From assembly GCF_900101125.1 (NCBI RefSeq), contig NZ_FNFL01000001.1:186001-250000 (forward strand): a stretch of 64,000 bases of DNA, given 5' to 3'. The notes under the pieces are model-generated. The model was not told the DNA's origin and searched no databases. It saw only the letters and a list, made by a program, of their open reading frames with translations. Shown here piece after piece: positions 54,792-63,270 of the stretch (positions within the stretch are counted from its first letter, which is position 1; each line of letters starts with the position of its first letter). The stretch comes from Sediminibacillus albus (GTDB taxonomy: Bacteria; Bacillota; Bacilli; Bacillales; Amphibacillaceae). A program made the translations under genes and the position numbers.

Positions 54792-55073
54792 TCAGCTCTT
54801 GTTTTCCTGGTCGATGTCCACTTTTTGCCCGCCTACTGTCAAATAAGAATACACTTCTAAATTAGGCTTTAATTTCGTAAGGCCTTGTAAATAAGGTTTT
54901 ATTAAATCCTTGAAATCTTCGGTAACGCCTTCCTGTTCTAATTGGCCATAGACATACATTTTTTCTTGTTCCATTAAAAAAGCCATATAACCGACTGCTT
55001 TATTGCTATCATCTACAATATTAAGCACTTGCGCTTCCTCTTTTAAGAATTCAGGTGAAAAATATATTTGCAA
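54792..55073 (-). CDS. Small conserved hypothetical protein
   Basis: A 93-aa acidic soluble protein (MQIYFSPEFLKEEAQVLNIV then YMAFLMEQEKMYVYGQLEQEG). No family recognised. The TTG start at 55073 is 8 nt from GGGAGGT. It is the last gene in the direction of the MFS exporter, 25 nt after it, so they are probably one operon. Likely a small alpha-beta protein. Confidence 0.6.
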   Translation of the reverse strand: MQIYFSPEFLKEEAQVLNIVDDSNKAVGYMAFLMEQEKMYVYGQLEQEGVTEDFKDLIKPYLQGLTKLKPNLEVYSYLTVGGQKVDIDQENKS

Positions 55074-55098
55074 GCTGATTACCTCCCTAATGGTGTTG

Positions 55099-56370
55099 TT
55101 ATTCTGCAGTTAATTGTAATTTTTTAAACAATGAATGGCTTTCATCATCTTTATCATCTGAATCTTGTTTTTTCACATGGATGAGAATTAAACATAAAAA
55201 GGCTACTAATAAAGTCAAACCAGCGGTACTTAAAAACATCCCGTTTCTGGACCAATTCATCAGCCACCCATAGACTGGCGGGCCTGCTGCTACCCCTAAA
55301 AACCGAACCGAACCATATAGGGATGTAACAAATCCCCTTCTTGCTTTTCCGACTGATCCGGTAATAAAGCTGTTCAGACATGGCAGAACCAACCCTGTAC
55401 CGATACTGCTAACGACTAATACTGCAATAAATGGAATTAACTTTGTGAAGAAAATGAGGGACGCAAAGGAAGCTGTCATTAATAACAAGCCGAGTACGAT
55501 CAAATGCTTCATGGCCCGATGGTTTTTCCCTATTTTACTGCCTGTTGTAAAAGAAGTACTCATTAAAAACAATAAAGGAATTGCCAGGACACAGCCTTTT
55601 AGAACTCCAGTTATGTTGTAATCAGTCTCTAATACATCCGATAAGTAAAACAGCAGACCAAACAATGTAAACAGTCCAGTGGCACCTGCTAAATATGCAG
55701 TGAAAAGCCAGCGTCCTTCATGTTTAAACACCGTAAACAGCCCTTTTAAATAGTTGCCCAACGTTGGTGGTTTTTGTTTTTTCTTTTTTTCTTTGACGAA
55801 AAAAAGCAGCAAAAGAATAGAAACAACACAAAAAATGGGAAACCCGAAAAAGGGGCCATACCATACTATCAGTGCTAAAAGTGAACCAACAATAGGAGAA
55901 AGCACCTTACCAAATCCATTGGAAGCTTCTACTAAGCCTAAAACCTTGCTTTGCTCTCCTCCCTTGAACAAATCTCCAGTCAAAGCCATGGCAATCGGTG
56001 CTGTTCCAGCTGCTCCAACCCCTTGGAGTGCTCTTCCGATCAATATCCATAAATAAGCGCTATCGAACCATGCACTTGCCATTCCAGCAAGCAGTCCTCC
56101 TAAACCGTAAAGAGCCAATGCGGGCAGGATAATACTCTTCCTTGAAAAGCGATCTGATAAATAGCCAAGTACTGGTATCGATAAGGCTGCAGCAATCGAA
56201 AATATCGTAATAGTCAAACTTGCTTGAAAAGAATTGATATTCAATTCTGATTCCATCTTAGGAAGAATCGGTATCAGCATTGAATTGCCAAGTGTCATGA
56301 TTAATGGGATAGAACTTATCGCTAATATGGCCGGTCCTTTTTTCAGTTTATTTGCCAATGCTCTTGACAC
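55099..56370 (-). CDS. MFS transporter (drug exporter-like)
   Basis: A 423-aa twelve-span MFS protein. SDRFSRKSI is the loop 2-3 motif [23 protein letters not shown] is motif B/C region, and the second half repeats TTGSKIGK. It starts [22 protein letters not shown], like DHA1 exporters of the Bmr/YfmO/TetA-type group. The C-terminal tail is charged ([11 protein letters not shown]). The start GTG at 56370 follows AGGAGA. Substrate unknown. Confidence 0.87.
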   Translation of the reverse strand: MSRALANKLKKGPAILAISSIPLIMTLGNSMLIPILPKMESELNINSFQASLTITIFSIAAALSIPVLGYLSDRFSRKSIILPALALYGLGGLLAGMASAWFDSAYLWILIGRALQGVGAAGTAPIAMALTGDLFKGGEQSKVLGLVEASNGFGKVLSPIVGSLLALIVWYGPFFGFPIFCVVSILLLLFFVKEKKKKQKPPTLGNYLKGLFTVFKHEGRWLFTAYLAGATGLFTLFGLLFYLSDVLETDYNITGVLKGCVLAIPLLFLMSTSFTTGSKIGKNHRAMKHLIVLGLLLMTASFASLIFFTKLIPFIAVLVVSSIGTGLVLPCLNSFITGSVGKARRGFVTSLYGSVRFLGVAAGPPVYGWLMNWSRNGMFLSTAGLTLLVAFLCLILIHVKKQDSDDKDDESHSLFKKLQLTAE

Positions 56371-56554
56371 TCTCCTTTTATTCTTTGCTACCTATTATCC
56401 GAGTGCTTGGAATAATTATGAGTAAAAAATATTACCATATGGCCAAAGGAATCAAAAAACCGGCTGTAGAGAGGAATTTTCTCTGTGCTCGAATCACCCA
56501 GTATTTCTAATATACGTGAAAATAGAGGCTGTCAGGATATGTTTACTTCAAGAA

Positions 56555-56588
56555 GGATAGGAAAAAAGGAGGATGGAATTTCCTATCC
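56555..56588. repeat. 10-bp inverted repeat in the gap before the cytochrome gene
   Basis: GGATAGGAAA and TTTCCTATCC are perfect arms with a 14-nt loop that contains AAAGGAGGATGGAA. It could sequester a ribosome binding site for a tiny ORF or be an incidental hairpin. Confidence 0.3.
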
Positions 56589-56603
56589 CGCCAGGGAACA
56601 ATA

Positions 56604-56634
56604 AAAAGAGCAGGCTTTACAGCCTGCTCTTTTT
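56604..56634 (-). terminator. Terminator of the dehydrogenase-Tat-cytochrome operon
   Basis: AAAAAGAGCAGGCT-TTAC-AGCCTGCTCTTTTT; perfect stem with flanking A/T runs. Confidence 0.9.
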
Positions 56635-57016
56635 ATTCACTCATTGGAGCTATTTCTTCTGTAATATAAGCAGTGACATCTGCTATCTCAGCATCGGATA
56701 AATCTCCTTCAAATGAAGGCATGCCATTGCCGCCAGATCTGACCATTTCTTCTACCTGGCTTTGGTCTTCCGCTACACCGGATTCCTGAAGATTTGGTCC
56801 GCTGGCGCCAGCACCTTGTTCTCCGTGGCAGGATAAGCAGTTATTTTCAAACACTGATTCACCATTTGACGGATCTCCGGATTCAGCAGTTTCTGATTCA
56901 CCGCCTGATCCAGAGCCAGAGCTATTATCATCCTCTCCCCCGCCACCACATGCTGCTAGCAGCAGTGCGAGAGAAAAGAGCGAAACAAATAAAAGGAACT
57001 TTTTGTTTTTAATCAT
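56633..57016 (-). CDS. Cytochrome c lipoprotein (c-551-like)
   Basis: A 127-aa membrane-anchored c-type cytochrome. The lipobox LLAAC puts the lipidated Cys at residue 23, followed by a Gly/Ser/Glu-rich flexible linker to about residue 50. The heme motif CLSCH is at residues 60-64 and the axial Met is likely Met99 in GGNGMP. This is the layout of Bacillus small lipoprotein cytochromes. It is the last gene of a five-gene operon with a GMC dehydrogenase and its own TatA-TatC, and is the natural electron acceptor for it. Start 57016 chosen by spacing from CAGGAGG. Confidence 0.9.
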   Translation of the reverse strand: MIKNKKFLLFVSLFSLALLLAACGGGGEDDNSSGSGSGGESETAESGDPSNGESVFENNCLSCHGEQGAGASGPNLQESGVAEDQSQVEEMVRSGGNGMPSFEGDLSDAEIADVTAYITEEIAPMSE

Positions 57017-57067
57017 GAACATGCCTCCTGAAATTTAGTAAGTTATTTTAATGAATAACTTAACGAG

Positions 57068-57823
57068 TTATGACGCTTCCTCTTCTTGTGTTGATCGGAT
57101 TTTTCGTTTATACATCACTTTAGATAGAACAACGCCTAATTCATAAAGTGCGATTAACGGTCCCAGCACAATTACTTGAGAGATTACATCCGGTGGTGTA
57201 ATTAAGGCGGAAAGAACAGCCATCAGTATATAGCCATATTTTCTTATTTCACCGAGTTTCTTTGGTGTAACAAGTCCGACAGCCGTTAAAAACATTAACA
57301 GCAACGGGACTTCGAATAAAAAACCCAATGGAATAGAAGTCATCAGCATAAATGAAAAGTATTCTTTTGCAGTGATCATCATATCAAAGTTTTGCGTCCC
57401 CAGGTTCATTAAAAAACCGAATACTGTAGGGAAAATAACAAAAAATCCAAAAGCCAGACCAGCGACAAAACTTAAAAAGATGCCGGGAATAAATGAAATA
57501 GCTGTCTTGCTTTCTTCCTCTGTTAAAGCAGGTCTGACAAATTTCCATATTTGGTAACCAATAAAGGGGGCGGAAAAGCCGAGGCTTAAGCTCCCGGCTA
57601 TCCCCGTATAAAACCGGACTACATCGAGAGGTCCCAACATTACAAGTTTTTCCCTATCCGTCAAAATCGGTATAACTTGATTAATAGATACCAAAATAAG
57701 AATGAAACATGCCACGAAAAAAATCACCGAATAAATGATTGCTTTGCGCAAATCAGATATGTGCTCTACTAATGTCTGTTCCTCCAGCGTTTGTTCCTCT
57801 ATTTGAGCCTGTTGCATCATCAT
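57068..57823 (-). CDS. tatC: Sec-independent translocase subunit TatC, copy 2
   Basis: The second TatC in the window, up to 251 aa with the start among three consecutive ATGs behind AGGGGGA. The conserved VEHISDLRKAII N-terminus, FVRPALTEEESK, and ALITPPDVISQVIVLGPLIALYELG are present. It is 15 nt after its TatA partner. Placement in the gluconate-dehydrogenase-like operon suggests a dedicated exporter for that enzyme, comparable to the PhoD-TatAdCd arrangement of B. subtilis. The two TatC proteins are clearly diverged (for example FVRPALTEEESK against FVRPGLTPKERK). Confidence 0.93.
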   Translation of the reverse strand: MMMQQAQIEEQTLEEQTLVEHISDLRKAIIYSVIFFVACFILILVSINQVIPILTDREKLVMLGPLDVVRFYTGIAGSLSLGFSAPFIGYQIWKFVRPALTEEESKTAISFIPGIFLSFVAGLAFGFFVIFPTVFGFLMNLGTQNFDMMITAKEYFSFMLMTSIPLGFLFEVPLLLMFLTAVGLVTPKKLGEIRKYGYILMAVLSALITPPDVISQVIVLGPLIALYELGVVLSKVMYKRKIRSTQEEEAS

Positions 57824-57838
57824 TCTCCCCCTAAAAAA

Positions 57839-58069
57839 TTAAGATGGCAAGTCTTTCTTTTCTTCCTCAGGGGCTTCTACGGTTTCGGTCTTTTTCTTGT
57901 CCGAACCTTCATCATGATCACTCATTAGATTGCTGGCAGACTTCTTGAATTCTGAAAGAGTCTGTCCAAATGCCGCACCTATTTCCGGTAATTTTTTCGG
58001 GCCGAAAATGATCAACGTTACAACTAAAATGATAATCAAGCCCGGGACCCCTATATTAGTAAATCCCAT
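57839..58069 (-). CDS. tatA: Sec-independent translocase subunit TatA, copy 3
   Basis: A 76-aa Tat[45 protein letters not shown] is followed by a long acidic tail ([19 protein letters not shown]). It is the only TatA gene directly attached to tatC copy 2. Start 58069 is chosen since AAAGGAG lies 8-9 nt upstream. The tail differs from copies 1 and 2, and would favour its own TatC. Confidence 0.92.
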   Translation of the reverse strand: MGFTNIGVPGLIIILVVTLIIFGPKKLPEIGAAFGQTLSEFKKSASNLMSDHDEGSDKKKTETVEAPEEEKKDLPS

Positions 58070-58110
58070 ATTCATCTCTCCTTTATTATTTGACTTGAAT
58101 GTTTATCTAC

Positions 58111-59850
58111 TTACGCAAGCTGGCTGCGTCTAGTCTTTTGGACGAGCTGGCTATCTTCTTCCCTGAATTTCAAAATTCCTTCTGCAGCCCGATAAGCTAG
58201 CGCTCCTACCGTTCCTGTCGGATTATAACCACCGTTGTGTGCGAAAGCAGATGCTCCGACAACGAATAGATTATCAGCATCCCACATTTGCAAGTAGTTA
58301 TTGACAGCAGAAGTCTCAGGATCGTCGCCCATTATGACTCCGCCCGTGTTATGGGTTGTTTGGTAAGGAACAATATTGTAATGGTCGCTAACGGACCTTG
58401 ATTCTACTTTGTCGGCTCCCATTTCTTCCAGTATTTCTGCACATTTTGCAGAAATATACTCATGAAGCTTCCGGTCTTGCTCCGTATAGTCATAAGTCAA
58501 TCGAAGCAGCGGGTTTCCGTATGCATCCTTGTAGTCAGGATCAAGACTTAAGTAATTTTCCCGGTGCGGAATAGATGCCCCCTGGCCGCCTACTGATAAA
58601 GAGCGGTGGAAATACTTGATGGATTGTGACTTGAATTCCTGCCCCCAGTTAGGTGTCCCGCTTGGAACGGTATTGTTATTGATAGGACGCTGCCCAGTCT
58701 GACTAATAGAAACAGAAGCCCCATGAATAAAATCGACATCGGAATGATCAAAGTTATCTCCATTATAATCGTCCACAGAAGCACCGAGAGCTCCAGCACC
58801 CATATAAGTATTAAACTTTTCTTCCTCAAAGAAGCCGGTTGCTCCAGGCAAAATTTGATAGCAATAATTTTTACCGATTACGCCTTTACCCGTTTCAGGA
58901 TCATATGGCTCCCCTATTCCGGATTGAAGCAATAAGCGGGTGTTATTCATTACATAGCTTGTCAATACCACTATATCTGCAGGCTGTTCAAATTCTTCGC
59001 CTGATTGAACATCGACATAACGAACACCAGTAGCTCTGTTTCCATCATATAAAATGTCGGTAACATTAGCGTCTGTCCGCAGTTCAAAGTTCCCGGTTTT
59101 TTGTGCAGTCGGGATCACTGTCATATTCGGGGAAGCTTTAGCTCCGTATTCACAACCGAAACGTTCACAGAATCCGCAATACTGGCATTTATACATCTTC
59201 TGCCCATCAGGGTTTTCGTAGTTTTCTGTCATGTTGGCAGAAGGCATTTGAAATGGATGCAAATTAAGATTTTTAGCTGCGTTTTTAAAGCGCTTGGTAA
59301 TTGGTGTATCCATCATTGGTGGATTTGGGTAAGGATTGCTTCTTGGCGCCCCCATTGGATTATCTTCTCCGCCGATGCCTGCTGTTTGTTCATATTTATA
59401 AAAATAAGGTTCTAATTCCTCGTAAGTAATTCCCCAGTCCTGCAACGTATAATCGTCGCTTAATTTGTTTTCTCCGTATTTTTCGTCAGTCATCGACTTT
59501 ATTTGCAAATCATACGGCAGGAAACGCCATGTTTGTCCATTCCAATGGACTCCGGCACCCCCAAGACCTTCACCTAGTAGAAATGAGCCTAATTGCCTCA
59601 TTGGCAGTGCTCGCTCATCCCGATTATTCCGAAAAGTAATCGTTTCTTTTGATAAATCCTGCATTAAATCATAACGAATAGCATAACGATATTCATCATG
59701 CACCATTTGGAAATCTTCGGTAGACCTTTCCTTCCCTCTTTCGAGTCCAACGACTTGGACTCCTTCTTTGGCTAGTTCGGCAGCAATGATCCCGCCAGTC
59801 CAGCCGACACCGACTGTCACAACTTCCACTTTATCTAATTTCGTTGCCAT
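58111..59850 (-). CDS. GMC family dehydrogenase, large flavoprotein subunit
   Basis: A 579-aa FAD oxidoreductase of the gluconate/sorbitol dehydrogenase group. The Rossmann motif is VGVGWTGGIIAAELAKEG; LLGEGLGGAGVHWNGQTWRF is a GMC signature, and a Cys-rich loop (KCQYCGFCERFGCEYGAKAS) near residues 225-245 can bind a 3Fe-4S or similar cluster, as in related FAD glucose dehydrogenases. The active-site His pair lies in the C-terminal TTHNTGG and NGGYNPTGTVGALAYR region. It has no signal peptide, so it would be carried across by subunit 3. Start 59850 follows TTGGAGG. Confidence 0.9.
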   Translation of the reverse strand: MATKLDKVEVVTVGVGWTGGIIAAELAKEGVQVVGLERGKERSTEDFQMVHDEYRYAIRYDLMQDLSKETITFRNNRDERALPMRQLGSFLLGEGLGGAGVHWNGQTWRFLPYDLQIKSMTDEKYGENKLSDDYTLQDWGITYEELEPYFYKYEQTAGIGGEDNPMGAPRSNPYPNPPMMDTPITKRFKNAAKNLNLHPFQMPSANMTENYENPDGQKMYKCQYCGFCERFGCEYGAKASPNMTVIPTAQKTGNFELRTDANVTDILYDGNRATGVRYVDVQSGEEFEQPADIVVLTSYVMNNTRLLLQSGIGEPYDPETGKGVIGKNYCYQILPGATGFFEEEKFNTYMGAGALGASVDDYNGDNFDHSDVDFIHGASVSISQTGQRPINNNTVPSGTPNWGQEFKSQSIKYFHRSLSVGGQGASIPHRENYLSLDPDYKDAYGNPLLRLTYDYTEQDRKLHEYISAKCAEILEEMGADKVESRSVSDHYNIVPYQTTHNTGGVIMGDDPETSAVNNYLQMWDADNLFVVGASAFAHNGGYNPTGTVGALAYRAAEGILKFREEDSQLVQKTRRSQLA

Positions 59851-59872
59851 ATTCATCCTCCAATTCTGCTAA

Positions 59873-60631
59873 TTATGATGAGATATGGGCTCGTAAAGCC
59901 CTAGGTTCCATTTCTATGAATTCTTCTGAATCAATCTTTTTGATATAGCTCATTTGGCTTCCCGGAAATTCTTTCATTTTCCATGCTTCCATGTTGCCAT
60001 TTCCGCCGTAAAGGGGATCTGAATAGGCCCCCTCGATGGTAGCTGAGCGAAGCAGTTCAAAGAAAGTTGTCGAAGTGACCCCTTTAATATCTACGTCGCC
60101 ATCCTGGAATTTCTGTAAGATTTCATCCTGCTGTTTACCTTCCAAATCTACGAAAGAAGCATCGAAGTTATTTTGGCTTTCCCGCTCAATTGCTTTAATC
60201 CCAGCATCAAATACTTCATGACGTTTGAGTCTTGTCTGATAGCCTTGGAAATCAGACCCTTCATAAAACGGTCCTTGCATGTACTCTCTGTCATTATGTC
60301 CATACCCACCTGCTAGTTGGTGATCAATGAAGTAAGGAACTCCCAATTCAATGGCACCAGGTCCATTATCATCTTCTGGGAAAATCCTTTCTGTGGCTGC
60401 GCTAAGTATGTTGAAGTCCGATTGTCTTGAGAAATACATCAAAGCCTTATTAAAGTTAGTCTGGTCCGATCCTCCGTTCGTGCCAGTTGAAGCTGTTTGG
60501 CTGCCGTTGTTAGTGACATTAGTTGTTACAAGTGTTCCTAATAAACCTCCGCCAATTGCACCACCGGCAACATAACCGGAATTTTTTATGAATTTCCGGC
60601 GGGACATTTTCGTATTTTTATTATCCGCCAT
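59873..60631 (-). CDS. Gluconate 2-dehydrogenase subunit 3 family protein with Tat signal
   Basis: A 252-aa exported small subunit. The N-terminal signal MSRRKFIKNSG followed by a Gly/Ala-rich hydrophobic segment (YVAGGAIGGGLLGTLVTTNV) is a clear twin-arginine peptide. The mature part has the subunit-3 pattern LSAATERIFPEDDNGPGAIELGVPYFIDHQLAGGYG. Known relatives form a heterodimer with the GMC flavoprotein and carry it out through Tat. The ATG at 60631 is the first gene of the operon, 22 nt before the GMC gene; a GGAAGGAGG site lies upstream. Confidence 0.92.
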   Translation of the reverse strand: MADNKNTKMSRRKFIKNSGYVAGGAIGGGLLGTLVTTNVTNNGSQTASTGTNGGSDQTNFNKALMYFSRQSDFNILSAATERIFPEDDNGPGAIELGVPYFIDHQLAGGYGHNDREYMQGPFYEGSDFQGYQTRLKRHEVFDAGIKAIERESQNNFDASFVDLEGKQQDEILQKFQDGDVDIKGVTSTTFFELLRSATIEGAYSDPLYGGNGNMEAWKMKEFPGSQMSYIKKIDSEEFIEMEPRALRAHISS

Positions 60632-60778
60632 TTTGGTCCTCCTTCCATTTTATGTAGATTTTGTTACTCTCTTAAAGTAACTCTTAGTACTAGTTACCAC
60701 TGACAAAGCTTATTAAACTTAAAAACAAGAATTTTCTCCTTCACTACCCGCAAAATTTCGTAAATTTATAAAATGAAA

Positions 60779-60845
60779 AACGGGCCACTAAATGACCCGC
60801 TAACAAACATCCCCCGTTCTTCACAAAGAACAGGGGATGAATAAG
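60779..60845 (-). terminator. Double hairpin terminator after the LLM oxidoreductase
   Basis: On the - strand CATCCCCTGTTCTT / AAGAACGGGGGATG is followed by GCGGGTCA / TGGCCCGT and TTTTTCATTTT. Imperfect first stem, good second stem. Confidence 0.75.
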
Positions 60846-60868
60846 TTGTACTGTTTTCAGTATAATAA

Positions 60869-61849
60869 TCATCTTAACAGGCTGTCTGCTATCAATTGGA
60901 AGGATTTTTTTCGTTCCTTATAACTATCCGTGAAAGTTACCAGCATAATTTCGTCGATCGGGTATTTGCTCTGGATATGTAACAGCTGTTCTTTTACCTC
61001 TGTAGGATTTCCTGCCACCATCTTCTCCCTTTTTCTGTGTACTTCTAGTTCTTCTTCTTTCGTCAATTGCAATTCAACTGTTTCCCCATTCCTTCGTTTT
61101 TCCTTTTCGGTTAGTACTTGTCGCTTGTTCACTGAGAACGCGATTTGTTCTGCTTTTTCAGTGGTTTCAGCACATACAGCATTGACCGCTAGAATCGTAT
61201 AAGGCTTGGCAAAATGGAAACCAGTGAGAAATTCCCTTTGATACAAATTTAAAATTTCCCCCGTCTCCTTATCGCTCATAAAATGCCCGAAAACATACCC
61301 CATGCCGTATGAAGCAGCTCTTCTTGCACTTTTCTCGCTAGTTCCTAGCAGCCAGGGAACAGGACTGATTTCCGGAACAGGCATTGCCTTAGTTTTTGAA
61401 AAAAAATCCCTTTCATCAAAGTCATCCTGGAGAAAATGAAGCAATGTTTGCAGAGAGTGCGGAAAATCTTTTACATTTTCCAGGAAATTACCGGATAAAG
61501 CAATTGACGCTTCTGGAGATCCGCCTGGCGCTCTGCCCACACCTATATCTATTCGGCCAGGAAATAGTGTAGCCAGCATATTAAAAGTCTCCGCTACTTT
61601 ATATGGTTTATAATGAGGCAAAAGAATAGCTCCCGCTCCCAGTCTTATATTTTTTGTATATGCTCCTAAATAACCGAGCATTACTTCTGGCGCCGGACAA
61701 GCCAAGTTTTCAAAGCCGTGGTGTTCCGCCATCCAGTAACGCGAATAACCCCGCTCATCTGCTAGTACAGCCAACTCCCGGGAAGCTTGTAACGCTTCAA
61801 ATGCACTCCCAGAATTTACTGGGGCCAAATCTAGAATACTCAGTTTCAT
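60869..61849 (-). CDS. LLM class flavin-dependent oxidoreductase (bacterial luciferase-like)
   Basis: A 326-aa TIM-barrel flavin enzyme. It starts LSILDLAPVNSGSAFEALQASRELA, then RYWMAEHHG and LGYLGAYTKNIRLGAGAILLPHY, and GRIDIGVGRAPGGSP, the patterns of the luciferase-like group that includes B. subtilis YceB/YhbW. Substrate unknown. It is a separate unit from the dehydrogenase operon, being downstream of a gap with no shared transcript. GAAAGAAGAG lies upstream of the ATG. Confidence 0.88.
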   Translation of the reverse strand: MKLSILDLAPVNSGSAFEALQASRELAVLADERGYSRYWMAEHHGFENLACPAPEVMLGYLGAYTKNIRLGAGAILLPHYKPYKVAETFNMLATLFPGRIDIGVGRAPGGSPEASIALSGNFLENVKDFPHSLQTLLHFLQDDFDERDFFSKTKAMPVPEISPVPWLLGTSEKSARRAASYGMGYVFGHFMSDKETGEILNLYQREFLTGFHFAKPYTILAVNAVCAETTEKAEQIAFSVNKRQVLTEKEKRRNGETVELQLTKEEELEVHRKREKMVAGNPTEVKEQLLHIQSKYPIDEIMLVTFTDSYKERKKSFQLIADSLLR

Positions 61850-61887
61850 GAAAGTTCACTCTTCTTTCCTCAACATTTTTTCAAAGA

Positions 61888-61931
61888 AAAAGAGGGAATC
61901 AAAGATTAATTGCTTAGTGATCCCCTCTTCG
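61888..61931 (-). terminator. Terminator after the aminotransferase gene
   Basis: On the - strand GAAGAGGGGATCA / TGATTCCCTCTT pairs with one mismatch and is followed by TTTCTTTGAAA. Confidence 0.7.
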
Positions 61932-61971
61932 TCTCTATATGAAACCGCCAAAATGTCGGGCAGTTACATGT

Positions 61972-63039
61972 TTACTCTATTTCTACTGTCCAATTGAACG
62001 GATCTTCTTCTTTACCAGTCTGGATGCCTGTTAAAATTCCATAAAGCTGTTTAGATACAAAGCCTGTTTTACTTTCATTAATGACGATGTTTTCTCCTCT
62101 CCAGGCTAGCTCGCCAATTGGGGAGATTACTGCTGCCGTACCAGAACCAAATGCTTCTTCAAGTGTTCCATTCTTATGCGCTTGATATACTTCATCCATC
62201 GTTATTTTTCGTTCGTTGACAGGGTAACCCCAGTGTTTCAATAGACTGATCACAGAGTTTCTCGTCACACCTTCCAGAATACTTCCATTCAAAGCAGGGG
62301 TAATAATTTCTCCATCTATCTTAAAAAACACATTCATACTTCCGACTTCTTCAATATATTTTTTTTCGAGGCCATCCAGCCATAAAACTTGCGCGTAACC
62401 TTTATCAGCAACAAGTTCCTGAGCCTTCAGACTGGAAGCGTAATTACCTGCTGTTTTTGCCTCACCGGTTCCACCGGCGACAGCCCGGACAAATTGGTTT
62501 TCCACTGCTATTTTAACCGGATTAATTCCTTCTTTATAGTAAGCTCCAACTGGCGCTAAAATAACGATAAACTGATAGTTTTTTGAAGGGGCAACCCCTA
62601 AATAAGGTTCCGTTGATATTACGAATGGTCTTATGTAAAGCGAGGTGCCTTCTGCAGAGGGTACCCACTCCTTATCAATCGAAATTAACTTCTTAATTGC
62701 GCTAAGTGCTAATTTTTCATCAATCTGCGGGATACAGAGCCGGTCATTCGATTTATTCAGGCGCTGCATGTTTTTCTCCGGACGAAAAAGCCTGACTTTT
62801 CCTTCCGGAGTTTCGTAAGCTTTCATTCCTTCGAAAACTGTCTGGCCGTAATGAAAGACGATCGCGGCAGGATCAAGGACCAATGGCTGGTAAGGGATAA
62901 TCCGGGCGTCATGCCATCCCTTGCCTGCCGTGTAATCCATAATAAACATATGATCCGTAAATATCCTTCCAAATTCCAACTGTTCTGCTAATGGTTTTTG
63001 TTTCAATTGATCTGCTAAAGTTACCTTGATTTCATTCAT
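61972..63039 (-). CDS. ilvE: Branched-chain amino acid aminotransferase
   Basis: A 355-aa class IV PLP enzyme that interconverts Leu, Ile and Val with their keto acids. The start KGWHDARIIPY and FHYGQTVFEGMKAY are characteristic of the long bacterial BCAT group; the PLP Lys is in GNYASSLKAQELV (residue near 202), and EVGSMNVFF, LNGSILEGVTRNSVI and FGSGTAAVISPIG follow. ATG 63039 has AAGGAGC 8 nt upstream. It stands alone, so it may serve synthesis or degradation. Confidence 0.93.
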   Translation of the reverse strand: MNEIKVTLADQLKQKPLAEQLEFGRIFTDHMFIMDYTAGKGWHDARIIPYQPLVLDPAAIVFHYGQTVFEGMKAYETPEGKVRLFRPEKNMQRLNKSNDRLCIPQIDEKLALSAIKKLISIDKEWVPSAEGTSLYIRPFVISTEPYLGVAPSKNYQFIVILAPVGAYYKEGINPVKIAVENQFVRAVAGGTGEAKTAGNYASSLKAQELVADKGYAQVLWLDGLEKKYIEEVGSMNVFFKIDGEIITPALNGSILEGVTRNSVISLLKHWGYPVNERKITMDEVYQAHKNGTLEEAFGSGTAAVISPIGELAWRGENIVINESKTGFVSKQLYGILTGIQTGKEEDPFNWTVEIE

Positions 63040-63205
63040 GGTCATTGCTCCTTGCCATTCTGTAATTTGTCACCAATCATTATTCGAAATTATCTGTAAA
63101 CAACATTTTAGTATGAAACAGGTTAATAATACAACTATGTTTGCTTACTTTTTTCATTTACTTCTTATCAGGACTTAAAAAAAGCTAACAAATAAACCCC
63201 AAAAG

Positions 63206-63251
63206 CAGAGAAGCTCCCGTTTCTCACTACGTGGTGAGCCGAGAGCTTCTT
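63206..63251 (-). terminator. Terminator after gltD
   Basis: AGAAGCTC...CTCAC / GTGAG...GAGCTTCT forms a branched stem between gltD and ilvE. Confidence 0.75.
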
Positions 63252-63270
63252 AAAGGTAACTTAATATAGG

